Of a DNA stretch of 64,000 bases, positions 26,703 to 36,960 are shown one piece after another. Below the pieces are notes generated by a model. That model searched no databases and had not been told where the DNA came from. It saw only the letters and a list, made by a program, of their open reading frames with translations. The stretch is from NCBI RefSeq assembly GCF_047663525.1, contig NC_092589.1:64298001-64362000 (forward strand), in the 5' to 3' direction. A program made the position numbers and the translations under genes. The DNA is from Anas platyrhynchos. Lineage: Eukaryota > Chordata > Aves > Anseriformes > Anatidae. Position 1 is the stretch's first letter, and every line of letters starts with the position of its first letter.

Positions 26703-28400
26703 TCTAAAACTCTGACAGTCTTGCTGCCGTGACTACGTCTCTGGGAAGCCTGTTCCAGTGCATGACAACCCTCTCAGTGAAGAACCTCTTCCTGATATCC
26801 AGCCTGAACCTCCCCTGTTAGAGCTTGACACCATTCCTTCATGTCCTATCACTGGTCACTAAAGAGAATAGATCAGCGCCTGCCCCTCCACTCCCCCTCG
26901 TGAGGAAGCTCTAGACCACGATGAGGTCTCCCTTCAGCCTCCTCTTTTCCAGGCTGAACAGGCCAAGTGACCTCAGCCACTCCTCATACATCTTCCCCTC
27001 TAGGCCCTTCACCATCTTAGCAGTCCTCCTCTGGAAACTCTCCAACAGTTTCACGTCCTTCTTGTACTGTGGTGCCCAGAACTGCACACAGCACTCAAGG
27101 TGAGGTCGCACCAGTGCAGGGTAGAGTGGGACAATCACTTCCCTCGACCGACCAGCAATGCCGTGTTTGATGCACCCCAGGATGCGGTTGGCCCTAAAAG
27201 CCCTAAAGTACCTTTTGATCACTCTCGGACTTCTCCTTGTTACTTCATCATTACCAGCCTGAAAAACCAGCAGACGGTAGTAGTCAGAGGTCTGTACAAG
27301 GTGAGTGACTTTCCTAGCAATGTCTCTTACCTGAGCCCCAGGGGGGCAACAGACTTCCCTGTGGGTTGGGTCTGGACGGCATATTGGGCCCTCTGTCCCT
27401 TTCAGAAGGGAGTCCCCCATGACGTTAACCCTTCTTTCTTTCTTGACAGAAGATGTAGCAATGCATGGGGGTAGGTTGCCTTGCCTTAGCCAACCCCTCC
27501 AACTGGGACGGGCTTTCATCTACATCATTGTTTTGACTGTCATGTTCTAGAACCTCATACCTATTATGCAAACATAGTTGGGAAGGTGAGGTGGGCAGGG
27601 AGAGGGCTCGCCTACCACCCCAAGCAGAAACCTGCTTCCATTCCCTCCCTTGGCCTATGTCCCCTCCTACAGCCTGGCAGGATGGAGGAACTTTTGTCTT
27701 CTGTGTAGCTGCTGCCTGGTGGGATAGAGGAACCTATGTTACTTGTGTTGTGTCAGGCTCATGAGTCTGTCTCAAGGAGGGTAGAGTATGCTTCCACCAA
27801 TTTCCTTCTCTGACCCCCTGATGCTCCTCAGCCTGCTCACCTCCTCTCAAAGCTCCACCACTAGGCTAAGTAATTTTTCAGTCTGGGCACACCTACTGCT
27901 GCTGCTGTCGGACACCGATAGAAGACTCAGGCACACCCTGCAGCCCAAAACCTGGATGGCGGTGTGTTTCCCTGAGACCTCTGTCTGGGTAGCCACATCA
28001 GTAGCTGTGGCTGGAGAGTCTGCAGGAGAGGCAGAGGCCATGGTTTTCTGCCTGGTGGATACCATGCTCGGGCTCTTCACGAGCAGGTTACAAGTAGCGT
28101 GGTTACAAGCAGGTTACAAAGACCGTTGGTGTAGAGCAGTGAGGGACCCTCCCCACTTGCCCTGCCTGTGTGCACTGCCACTCCCCACCTGGACTGAGGT
28201 GCCCTGACTGAGGCGTCCGGCCCTATTTGCCCACCTTGTACAGCCAGGGCGGGGGCACTGCTGGCTTCGCCTGCGCCTTGTCAGCCTCCCTCGTGTGTGC
28301 TGCTAGGCCCTGGCAGTAGCATTGGCTGCCTCAAGTGGCCTCGATGTTGAAAAAAGGCCCTGCCTGCCATGATCTCGCGGACGTGTCTGCCCCAGAGCCA
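26703..28400 (-). mobile_element. CR1 LINE with 5' region retained but internal deletion joining ORF1 to the end of ORF2
   Basis: Read on the minus strand, the copy starts in a GC-rich 5' leader (about 28400-28070). It continues into an ORF1 start (MVSTRQKTM..., with DVATQTEVS and a coiled-coil-like LLSLVVEL/EEVSRLRSI segment broken by a stop), then the ORF1 esterase-like segment [13 protein letters not shown]...[10 protein letters not shown]...[10 protein letters not shown]. Near 27194-27204 it jumps directly to the last part of the reverse transcriptase ORF2 ([51 protein letters not shown]). The jump keeps the frame, giving a fused 202-codon frame (26911-27519). Most of ORF2 is absent. The 3' end also stops short of the usual CR1 tail. 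The copy cannot move by itself. Confidence 0.85.
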
Positions 28401-28463
28401 ATTGACTCAGTGATATAACATTTCTTATAATATCTATATAATATCTAATTTGTAATATAACAA

Positions 28464-28488
28464 ATCTTATAATTTGGTATTATAAGAT
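28464..28488. repeat. AT-rich hairpin beside the CR1 5' boundary
   Basis: A 10-bp perfect stem (ATCTTATAAT/ATTATAAGAT) with a 5-base loop lies in a 70-base AT-rich patch just beyond the 5' end of the CR1 copy. The patch also holds a loose direct repeat ('atataacatttcttataat' at about 28413 and 'atataacaaatcttataat' at about 28455). Confidence 0.8.
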
Positions 28489-29512
28489 CACCTTTCTCTT
28501 CCTCACTGATCTCACACTAAATTCTGCTACACCAAATTTCTATATCCTAGATATGATTTTCTTTTTTCTATGTTCCTAAATATGCAGAGGGAAAACCTAA
28601 TTTCTGTGAGTTCTGAGTTCAGAACTCTCAAAAAAATGCAACTGGCCCTAGTCTCTATTTGGAGGGAATCAGGAGGGTGTACTCATAGCACAGGATAATA
28701 GTGGGCCATTTTGAAAATTTTCAGGATGGGCATCATGCTATTCCACATGAGACATTCAGAAGTTAACTCTCGGAGTTTCTAAGCTATTTGTCCACAGTCC
28801 ATTTGTTGCCCAGCAGGAGAAATAGGCATCTCTGGCAGGAAATTAATTTCATCTTTGCTAACCATCTATCTTAAGATAGGTGAGTTATAAGTTGAGGTGC
28901 CTATTTTTTTTTGTATGATTTATAGAGGAAGCTTTGATGACCAGCTTAGACAGGGACAACTAACTACTAGATAACTATGGTTAGTATTTAAAATGGATGT
29001 TAAAATGTCATCTCATTAATATTTTGAAAGCAGAATGCCCAGGAAGTTTGTGTTTGGGAGACTTAGCTAAAGATTCATCTGGTCTGATAATATGTAATTG
29101 TTATTATATTTGGAATTCTCAGAAGACAATGGAAATCATAATACTACTTTAAAAGCCAGATAAATTTTACCTAGTTAAACCTATTAACAATTCTGAGCAA
29201 AATAATGTAGTTGTTAATGCGGGTTTTAATTGATACAGAATAAAAAGCTAGGAATATAATTAGTGTCAATCACTATGGGTTTGAAGAAAAAGTCTTTACA
29301 GTCTTTATTAAGTACACTTCATATAATTTTTGTTGTAACATAGGCAGTGAAATATAAATAATATATTTAGACTCTCAAAAGGAATTTTGACACATTAATA
29401 CACAACATTCTGATTTAACAATTAGTGCAGCTATAAAATACATCTTAAATAGATTAACAACTGCCTAAGTGACAGATCCTAAAAAAAGTAACTGTCAATG
29501 TAGATTTATTGT

Positions 29513-29678
29513 CTGGCACATGTTGCCCAGAGAGACTGTGGAGTCTCCTACCTTGGAGATACTCAAAAGCTGCCTGAACATGGTGCTGGGAAACCTGTGG
29601 TAGGTGCCCCTGCTTGAGCACAGGGTTGGAACAGGTTACCCCCAGGGGTCCCTTCCAACCTCAACCGTTCTGCACCTT
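29513..29678 (+). mobile_element. CR1 LINE 3' end
   Basis: 'tggcacatgttgcccagaga', 'ctgtggagtctcctaccttg', 'gagatactcaaaagctgcct', 'ccctgcttgagcacaggg' and 'gtcccttccaacctcaaccg' are the standard closing stretch of a CR1 subfamily. It is about 165 bp, heavily 5'-truncated, within the transporter intron. Confidence 0.9.
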
Positions 29679-32058
29679 GGTTCTTCATGAATTTCCGGTA
29701 GGGTTAGAAGGTTGTATAGTAGAATCTAATTGGTATGTGGTCCAGAATTAGTCAATGTAGTCAACGGTGATCTGGAATTAAATACAAAATCACTATTGAT
29801 CATAGTGGTGGCTCAGAGAGAAAAAAGACCATGGACATCTGCAAGCAAGTAACTCTATTATCATAACATTAGATTAAGGGATTTGCTATTTTTGAATTTA
29901 GAGTTATTAAAGTTTTATGTTCATATAAAGACCACAGCAACATAGGTTTGGATCAGTTCTGGAAAATAATTTATTTTAGATGAAAATGAATGCTTCCTGA
30001 ATTTATCTCCTTGCTCTTCCAAGAAGATATGCGAAGGAGGATTTCCTGTGTAGTTTCTGTGCCAAATTCATGCAGGGAATCAAATACATAGTTGAGAATA
30101 TAGTTAGGCTTAAATGAACTGTTCCAGTGGAGTAACTGCAGATGGTGAGAAAGGCAATCAGAGCTAATTCAGCAGTCTGGCATATTAGCATGTGTTCTGC
30201 ATACAGCAGAGCTGTACTAACTGAATTGTTTTCAGTTAAATTTGTCTTCATTTCTTAATTTATTTTTTCCATCTGATTAAATTTTAAAGTGAAATCTTTT
30301 TCTCTCTTTCTTTGTAGCATCACTTTTTATTCCATTTTATTCAATTGTCTTTTGGCATGTCTTAACTCTGGCCACAATTCAATCTTCATTACTTTTTAAT
30401 TACCTTTCAATCTGCCTTTTTATTTTTAGTTATTTATTTTTTTTTAAGTGTCATATTTCTGGTCAGAACAGCCTTTAAAACGAAGCTTTCACTTGAGATT
30501 AAAAATGTCTTAAAATTGAACATCAAGAAATTTTGATATTTTCTCAGGGTTCTTAATTGTGTTCATTTATACATTTTTCTAAACAAGTATTATTCTCTGG
30601 GGAGGTGCTTGCCCTGAGATGAACTAGTGTTGAAGGGTCAGGATGGTAAATGACCCACTTTTTGCATTCTATGCAAATCCATATCTGGGCTTTTTAAATG
30701 AGCAGCCAGTCTTCGTGGTGGGGAAAACACTACCATGTAGTTCAAATATTGCAATCAACCTATCAACAAATGCAGAAATGTTTTAATGTGCAGATGTAAT
30801 TTGGAAATCCTGACATGCTTGTTTTTTTATTGTTGGTGGATCAATAATTTCTGGTGCTTCCTCTTGGGGATATTCTTACAAGGCTAATAGCTTCTAGCCA
30901 CGTCTGACCTTTCCTTGCATGCCCTTTCCACTCCTGTCCTTGCCATTTCTTCAAAGGCTAATCATCAGTTCATCCCCCAGTCCTTTCTTCTTTCTAGAGT
31001 GAGATACCTACGGCTAAGTCTACTCCGGATATTTGGTGGGGACCTCCATACAGGCACACGTGTTCACTAATTGGCAATGCACACCACTAGCCACTCCACT
31101 TCCATGTTCAGTTTAGGGTGATAATATCAAAGTCTTATAAATGCCTTAGAAGACAAGGGCTAAGGAAGGTTCACCCCTCTGGGTAAGCTTGTGCTCTCTA
31201 CTCCACTCTAACTATATGAACAACTTTTTTTTCTGAGCTATTCTATTTTATAAACATATCATCTTAAAAGAGCATATTTAGAGTTAACCTATTTGGCTTT
31301 GTACTAGAATTTATTCTTGTACTAGAATTTATTTTTGAAAATAAAACCACTCAACGAGGTACACTTCCCATACAAAACACTAAAACTAAGCTCTGAGAGG
31401 CAATTTAAGAAAATGTTCCCTTTGCTGCTCATTTTTAATTGAGGCCTCACAGCTAAGGCTCTCTGTGCCATAATTTGAACACAAGAAGATGGGATCGGAA
31501 GAGTCAATATGAACAAGTGCTGGGAACAGGCTGGACCAAACAAGGACTGGCAGATGGCTTAGGAATTACCTTTGTAATTCCAGTGGCAGAGAATCAGTCA
31601 AATGCTGACACACTCTGTCCCCATTCTCTGTACAATCACTCTTCGTGAGAGGTGCAGAAAAGCCACCTTCAGCAACACTACACCATGAAAGAATTTCTCT
31701 ATGGAGGAGGAATTTTCGACAGATAAGTCACTTCAAGCAATACTTGAAGGCTGCCAAACAACTTTAAATCAGAGAACATAGCCCAGTGCCTGTGCTGTTT
31801 TATTACAGTGACAGCAAAATATGTGCTCATTAAAGGTTATCTTTTTCTTTGAAACTATTTACACTTGTTGACATGCAGGAAATGGTCCTAACAGAAAGTA
31901 TTGCTTTTGGAAAAGTAAGAATAGAAGATCAAATCCAAAATGGGTTTGGAAGTCTGAAAAAAAAGTCTTTCGTTCTTTCAGCTCTCATTGCCACCACTAA
32001 CATTTTCTGGCTATATTGCAGAAATATAACAATGTGTTAATACAATAAACCTTACCTT

Positions 32059-32125
32059 TTTGTTGTTGTTGTTGTTACTTTTTTTTTTTTTTTTTAAACC
32101 TTTTTTAACTTTTTTTTTTTTTTAA
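32059..32125. repeat. T-rich low-complexity tract
   Basis: (TTG)n followed by two long T runs. It could be the reverse-strand remnant of poly-A tails, but no retroposon body is recognisable beside it. Confidence 0.8.
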
Positions 32126-32493
32126 TTGAAAAAATATTACTGACAAGACATGGTAAGCAATGTGTCATTTCACCTCATACATACTTAGTATACTGGCATG
32201 TTCAGAGTTCTCACATTTCTCTCTACTAACCAGGCTCTGCATCCAAAAAAACAGCAAAACCAGTTATGTCCACAATGTTTGCTTTCCTTTATTAACTGAA
32301 AGTTGAAGGACACAGAAATAGTAAGTCCCTTATACAGATCTCATCAGCAATTGATTCTGTGAATTTCATGTTGAAGACATGATTTTCCTGGAAGGAAAAT
32401 TTAGTTTCTGTAGAAACGTTCAGTGTAGAAATTCTAAGTTCATTGTATGTTACTTGAAATTGGCAATTACTGTTATGTAATTTTAAGAAGAAT

Positions 32494-32525
32494 GACTGGA
32501 TTTGTTTAAGACTGGATTTGTTTAA
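32494..32525. repeat. 16-bp perfect tandem duplication
   Basis: The unit 'gactggatttgtttaa' occurs twice in succession. A comparable near-tandem copy of 'agtagattattagatgg' occurs at 33275-33311. Confidence 0.9.
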
Positions 32526-35500
32526 TAAGGTCTGAATTCAAAAGTTGAAAAAAAATAAAAAAATCTTTTTCATCCTGTGGTGTGTGTTAGGTACCAAATG
32601 AAAAATTAATATAAACAAACAACAAAGCGATGTTAAGAGGTTAGAATTATATTATATTCTGATTAAACTAACAATTAAACTAGGAAAAGCAGACACCTGT
32701 GGGGAGGACTGTAAATATCGTCAAATGTGATAACGTCTCTAAAAGACTTATGCTTTGGTTTAGTTTGAGGCTAGTCATATAAACGTTAATGGACTAAATT
32801 CAGCAGGGGAAAAGCCTTTGTGTGGGTAAGGCCTGTGCTGACACTTACCTGCATTTTAATTATACAGTCACCCTTCAGGTCAGCAGATACTCTTTGAACT
32901 CCCAAATGCAGGTGAAGGGGCAAAATAATGATGCTGTGAGTGTGGAACAAATGAGATAAGCTTGCTACAAGTTGCAAGAAACTGAGAAAACATCATTGTT
33001 CTTATGTTAATATGGAAGATGACTGTGGCTTTTATCTTCCTGACTTTTTCACAGACTTGGTTTATTTATGATTCTTGTAAACTCAATCTGTTATGTAAAT
33101 TTCTTCTCCACGGATAGTTTTCATAGGAAAGGAAACACATTCTGTACTTTAGGCAACGATCTAACTTGCCAGTCAGTGAAAGCCATGATTAAAAATGGCA
33201 TGGTATCAAAAGTTACTGTTACACATGTGCTACCTGCAGTCCAGATACAGGCAGATATCTAGTCTTTTTAAGAAAGTAGATTATTAGATGGCAGAGTAGA
33301 TTATTAGATGGTAAACTTTTGAATACTTCAGCGAAGTTCATATACAAAAGATGGCACCTGTGACTTATACAAAAGACACTGATATATATGAAGTCTTAAA
33401 AAAGACCAAAAAAAAGATATCTAGTCAATAACTGTATTGTTATATCAGTAATAACTGAAGTACCTGTATTACAGTGCACAAAGGCGTAGACCTTTTAATC
33501 GAGATGTACTGATGTGCTTTTAATATGATACTTCTAGATCTAATTCAGGTGAATGCTGAAGATTATTAGATGTATCTAGAGTGAAGCCTGGTGAGATTGG
33601 CAATGCCTCTGGTTCATATGATGGACACTTAAGGACTTAATAGAAAAAGTAATTCTCTGATTCAATTTTTCCTCTCTGGTTGATGATACAGGCTCACAGT
33701 AGGGCTGAAAAGTAGTGTTATCTCATAGCTGGAAGAAAAGGAGAATACGTCATACACTTTGATGATTATTCAGTGTTTGAAAAATTGTCCCTCTTTAGAG
33801 TCTTCTGTATAGGAACGGGCCTGCGAATGCTTGTACCATGTAGAAGGGGAGTGCAAAGTATAAACTTTGTGAAGCTGAGGCAGGCACCCACCTTCTGACA
33901 TATCAGATAAAAGCTGGGCTCCTAGGTGCCTTCACAGGCAGTAACATGCTGGCTACAGAGTCTGAGTCAGTTGACAGAAAATACCAAAGACAGAAACATG
34001 CCTGAAACACTTGTCTCCACGTGGTCTCATGTCAAAGATTGTGGCTGAAAAAGTCAGAAATCAAGGTTTAGACAGTTAAACTCACCTTTTCTGCCTTGAC
34101 TTCTGAAAGCAATTAGTGACACTATTCACTTGAGTAGTGAGAGAGGAGAAATGTGTCGCTCCCCTCAAGGAGAATGAGAGTCCACCATTTTTCATGGGGA
34201 GCAAAATGCAAGTCTCTGAGCCAGTAAGCACAGGCACACAGTGTAACTGTACGCAACAGACCTCCTCCTCTTCCTAGAGGTATATGTCCAAAGGACAGGA
34301 TTTGTCCCATCAATGAGATTGATGCATGTCACCCTCCTTTGGAGGGATTCCAATTCACTATGAAAAGAGCCATGACTGGCAGTTTAGAACAGTAACCCAG
34401 TAACAAGTGACATTCAGAAAGCCACTGGTGGTTAGTACATGGTAGCAAGGATTTCATTTAAAACAGAGGGTAGCAATGAATTCCACTGGGTAATGCTGAA
34501 ATGAAATTTAGCATGCCAAGATCCGACTGGTTTGTGAGCCACCAAGCGGCCATCTTGATGGCTTACAGGATGTACAATGGAGGCCTCTTTCTGTGGGGGT
34601 TCACAGGTTTAGCAGGGCAGAATGGAGTTGCTCAGATTTGCTCAGAAATAAAATTAAGATGGGGTTGGTCCAAATCAAGTCCTATCAGGCTAAAGTGGTG
34701 GTCATGAATGAGAATGAATGCTCTTATTTCATCGTATCATCATTGCTGTAAGAAACACTGAAGTAAAAATTTCTGTAGAACTAGTTAACTGTACTTTGTT
34801 TCCTTCCTACCTTTCTTCAGTCATCAAGAACAAAAAAAAATTCCTAACCACTATGACTAATGTGCTTAGCTTCAGCTTTGAAAAAAAAGAGAAATGCCAC
34901 AAAAGCTTCTTTCGTAAACTAGATCTTTTTATGAATAGCTATAGTTCAAGGGTTTTGTTGGGTCTGTGCTGTTAGAAATTAAACCACATAAAAGTGCAAT
35001 TTGTCCTTAAATACACAGAAAGAAGAAACAAAATATAGATAAAAAAGACAAAGAAATACACACACTGTTCTCTGAAAGTAAAGTGCCACATTTTTACTAG
35101 ATTAAAAAAAATATAATTCTGTTCCTTTCAGAAACGTATGTCTACATGTTTCACCCATTTTAAACAGCTAAATAAGTTTGCATGTTCTAAAATCTCGGCT
35201 TTGAGAATTGCTTTAGTAGTGGACTTAACTAGAGCATGGGCTGCATGAGGCATACAGAAGCCACAAAGGAAACACAAGCAAACTCTGATGTCACTCTAAT
35301 GCACTTTTTTTTTTTCCAGAGGTGTGTTAACAATTTTTACACTGAAGAGAATTGTCCTTACTGGATCTATCTACAGTGTTATTTTTATTTTAAATAAAAG
35401 TTGTGGAGATGATGATGGTATAGCTGCTTAATTTTACTGTTATTGAACCTATTTCATTATATGCATGTTGACTGAGTAAATGCCCCTGAACCTTCTAAAA

Positions 35501-35808
35501 TGTGCTTCTAATCACATCAGCATTACTTATTAACTAAGGACGTGACTCTGTCATTCACCCACTCTTTTTCCTAGCTTATCATTGCATGTGTGTCAATAAG
35601 AACAGTTATTTTTGCTAATAATTTAATTTATCATAAAGGAACACATTTCCCATGATGGTTGCTTACTTAGCTGAATGTAGCAGTACTTCCACCTTGCAGT
35701 TCAGTGAAAGCAAAACTCAATGGAGGGCAGGCTGGGGAGCGTGGATTCTAGTAAACATTTTGCCTCAGGGATGTTGTGTTATCTTTTCTTTCTCTTTTTC
35801 CTCTTCAG

Positions 35809-36960
35809 GGAATTTTCGTCCTAGGATTGCCATATGCTATTCTCCACAGTGGATACAGTGGCCTGTTTCTTATTGTCTTGGCTGCAGTGTTATGCTGTTA
35901 TACAGGCAAAATTCTAATCACTTGCCTGTATGAAGAAAATGAAGATGGGCAGCTCGTAAGAGTGAGGGACACATATGAAGACATTGCAAATGTGTGCTGT
36001 AGAAAGCTATCTCCAAACTTAGGTGGTATAGTTGTCAATGTGACCCAAGTAATGGAACTGATCATGACATGTATTTTGTATCTGGTTGTTAGTGGGAACT
36101 TGCTGTTACACAGTTTTCCATATGTACCAATGACTGAGAAAACTTGGTCTGTAATTGCATTTATTACATTGCTGCCTTGTGTATTTATCAAGACTCTCAA
36201 AATTGTTTCCAAACTCAGCCAGCTTTGCTCCTTGGTTCATTTCATTATTCTCTTTGTAGTGATGACTTACTGTCTCACACAAATACATCAGTGGTCCTGG
36301 GCAAAATTCAAACTCTCAATTGAGTTTGAGGACTTTTTGATTTCTATAGGGGTGATCATTTTCAGTTACACTTCACAAATATTTCTTCCCACACTTGAAG
36401 GTAACATGAGAAAACCAGGGGAATTTAGGTGCATGCTGAATTGGACTCATTTTTTTGCTTGTGTCTTGAAAACAACCTTTGCCCTGACTGCGTTCTTAAC
36501 CTGGGGTGAGGAGACAAAGGAAGTTATTACTGACAACCTGCCATCATTTCTTCAAACCCTAGTGAATTTGTGTCTTTTAACCAAGGCTCTTCTTTCTTAC
36601 CCTTTGCCCTTTTTTGCAGCCACAGAAATTGTGTATGCTTGTATTTCTAGAGGCAACTATTCCAATTACAGTTCTCCACTGTTTGCTCTGGGTCTAAGAG
36701 GCTCATTTCTCCTGTTAACTCTGCTGATGTCCATGTTCATACCACATTTTGCCCTGCTGATGGGTTTAACAGGCAGTATAACAGGTGCTGCTATGACTTT
36801 TCTTCTTCCTTCTCTCTTCCACTTAAAACTTAAATGGAAAAAACTATCCTTCTCTGAGAAATGTGCAGATATCTCTGTTTTTATTTTGGGTTTCCTTTGC
36901 AGCCTTGCAGGCATAGTTTGCTCAATAAGAGGGCTACTTAAAGTATTTGGAGAAGGGTAA
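35809..36960 (+). CDS. SLC32A1-like: SLC32A1 (VGAT/VIAAT)-like transporter, coding exon 2 (residues 100-482, stop)
   Basis: This exon carries nearly the whole transmembrane core of an AAAP-family transporter (Aa_trans fold). The known family member VGAT loads GABA and glycine into synaptic vesicles using the proton gradient. The exon follows a pyrimidine-rich acceptor (35779-35806, then ag). It is open to a TAA at 36958-36960 with no frameshift. Hydrophobic segments fall near residues 100-113, 115-138, 173-198, 212-228, 237-256, 275-293, 312-330, 347-370, 393-413, 415-437 and 452-475. Blocks shared with VGAT are EENEDG (141-146), RVRD (150-153), MTCILY-VVSGNL (185-197), SYTSQIFLP (285-293), LEGNM (295-299), NWTH (310-313), ETKEVITDNLP (334-344), KALLSYPLPFFAA (358-370) and PHFALLMGLTGS (411-422). 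The loop at about 373-391 is shorter than in VGAT and has two NYS sequons. The many substitutions elsewhere point to a paralogue, not SLC32A1 itself. The substrate is inferred only. Confidence 0.95.
   Translation, partial: GIFVLGLPYAILHSGYSGLFLIVLAAVLCCYTGKILITCLYEENEDGQLVRVRDTYEDIANVCCRKLSPNLGGIVVNVTQVMELIMTCILYLVVSGNLLLHSFPYVPMTEKTWSVIAFITLLPCVFIKTLKIVSKLSQLCSLVHFIILFVVMTYCLTQIHQWSWAKFKLSIEFEDFLISIGVIIFSYTSQIFLPTLEGNMRKPGEFRCMLNWTHFFACVLKTTFALTAFLTWGEETKEVITDNLPSFLQTLVNLCLLTKALLSYPLPFFAATEIVYACISRGNYSNYSSPLFALGLRGSFLLLTLLMSMFIPHFALLMGLTGSITGAAMTFLLPSLFHLKLKWKKLSFSEKCADISVFILGFLCSLAGIVCSIRGLLKVFGEG

Larger units (their letters stand above)
11156..35808 (+). other. Phase-0 intron of the SLC32A1-like gene (about 24.7 kb)
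   Basis: The intron runs from the gtaacc donor after Gln99 to the pyrimidine-tract/cag acceptor before Gly100. Its position and phase match the single coding intron of VGAT genes as I know them. The interior is AT-rich and holds a MIR-like relic (about 12285-12390), an ancient tail (19071-19178), a solo LTR (19435-20396), an internally deleted CR1 (26703-28400, minus) and a CR1 3' end (29513-29678, plus). I found no additional conserved exon inside it. Confidence 0.85.

Noticed and set aside
26911..27519. 202-codon minus-strand frame as a host gene
   Set aside because: It is a CR1 ORF1/ORF2 fusion fragment within a clearly recognisable LINE.
35776..35808. Upstream extension of the exon 2 frame as an alternative protein start
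   Set aside because: It begins at GTG, not ATG, and lies in the pyrimidine tract of the splice acceptor; homology to VGAT begins exactly after the cag.
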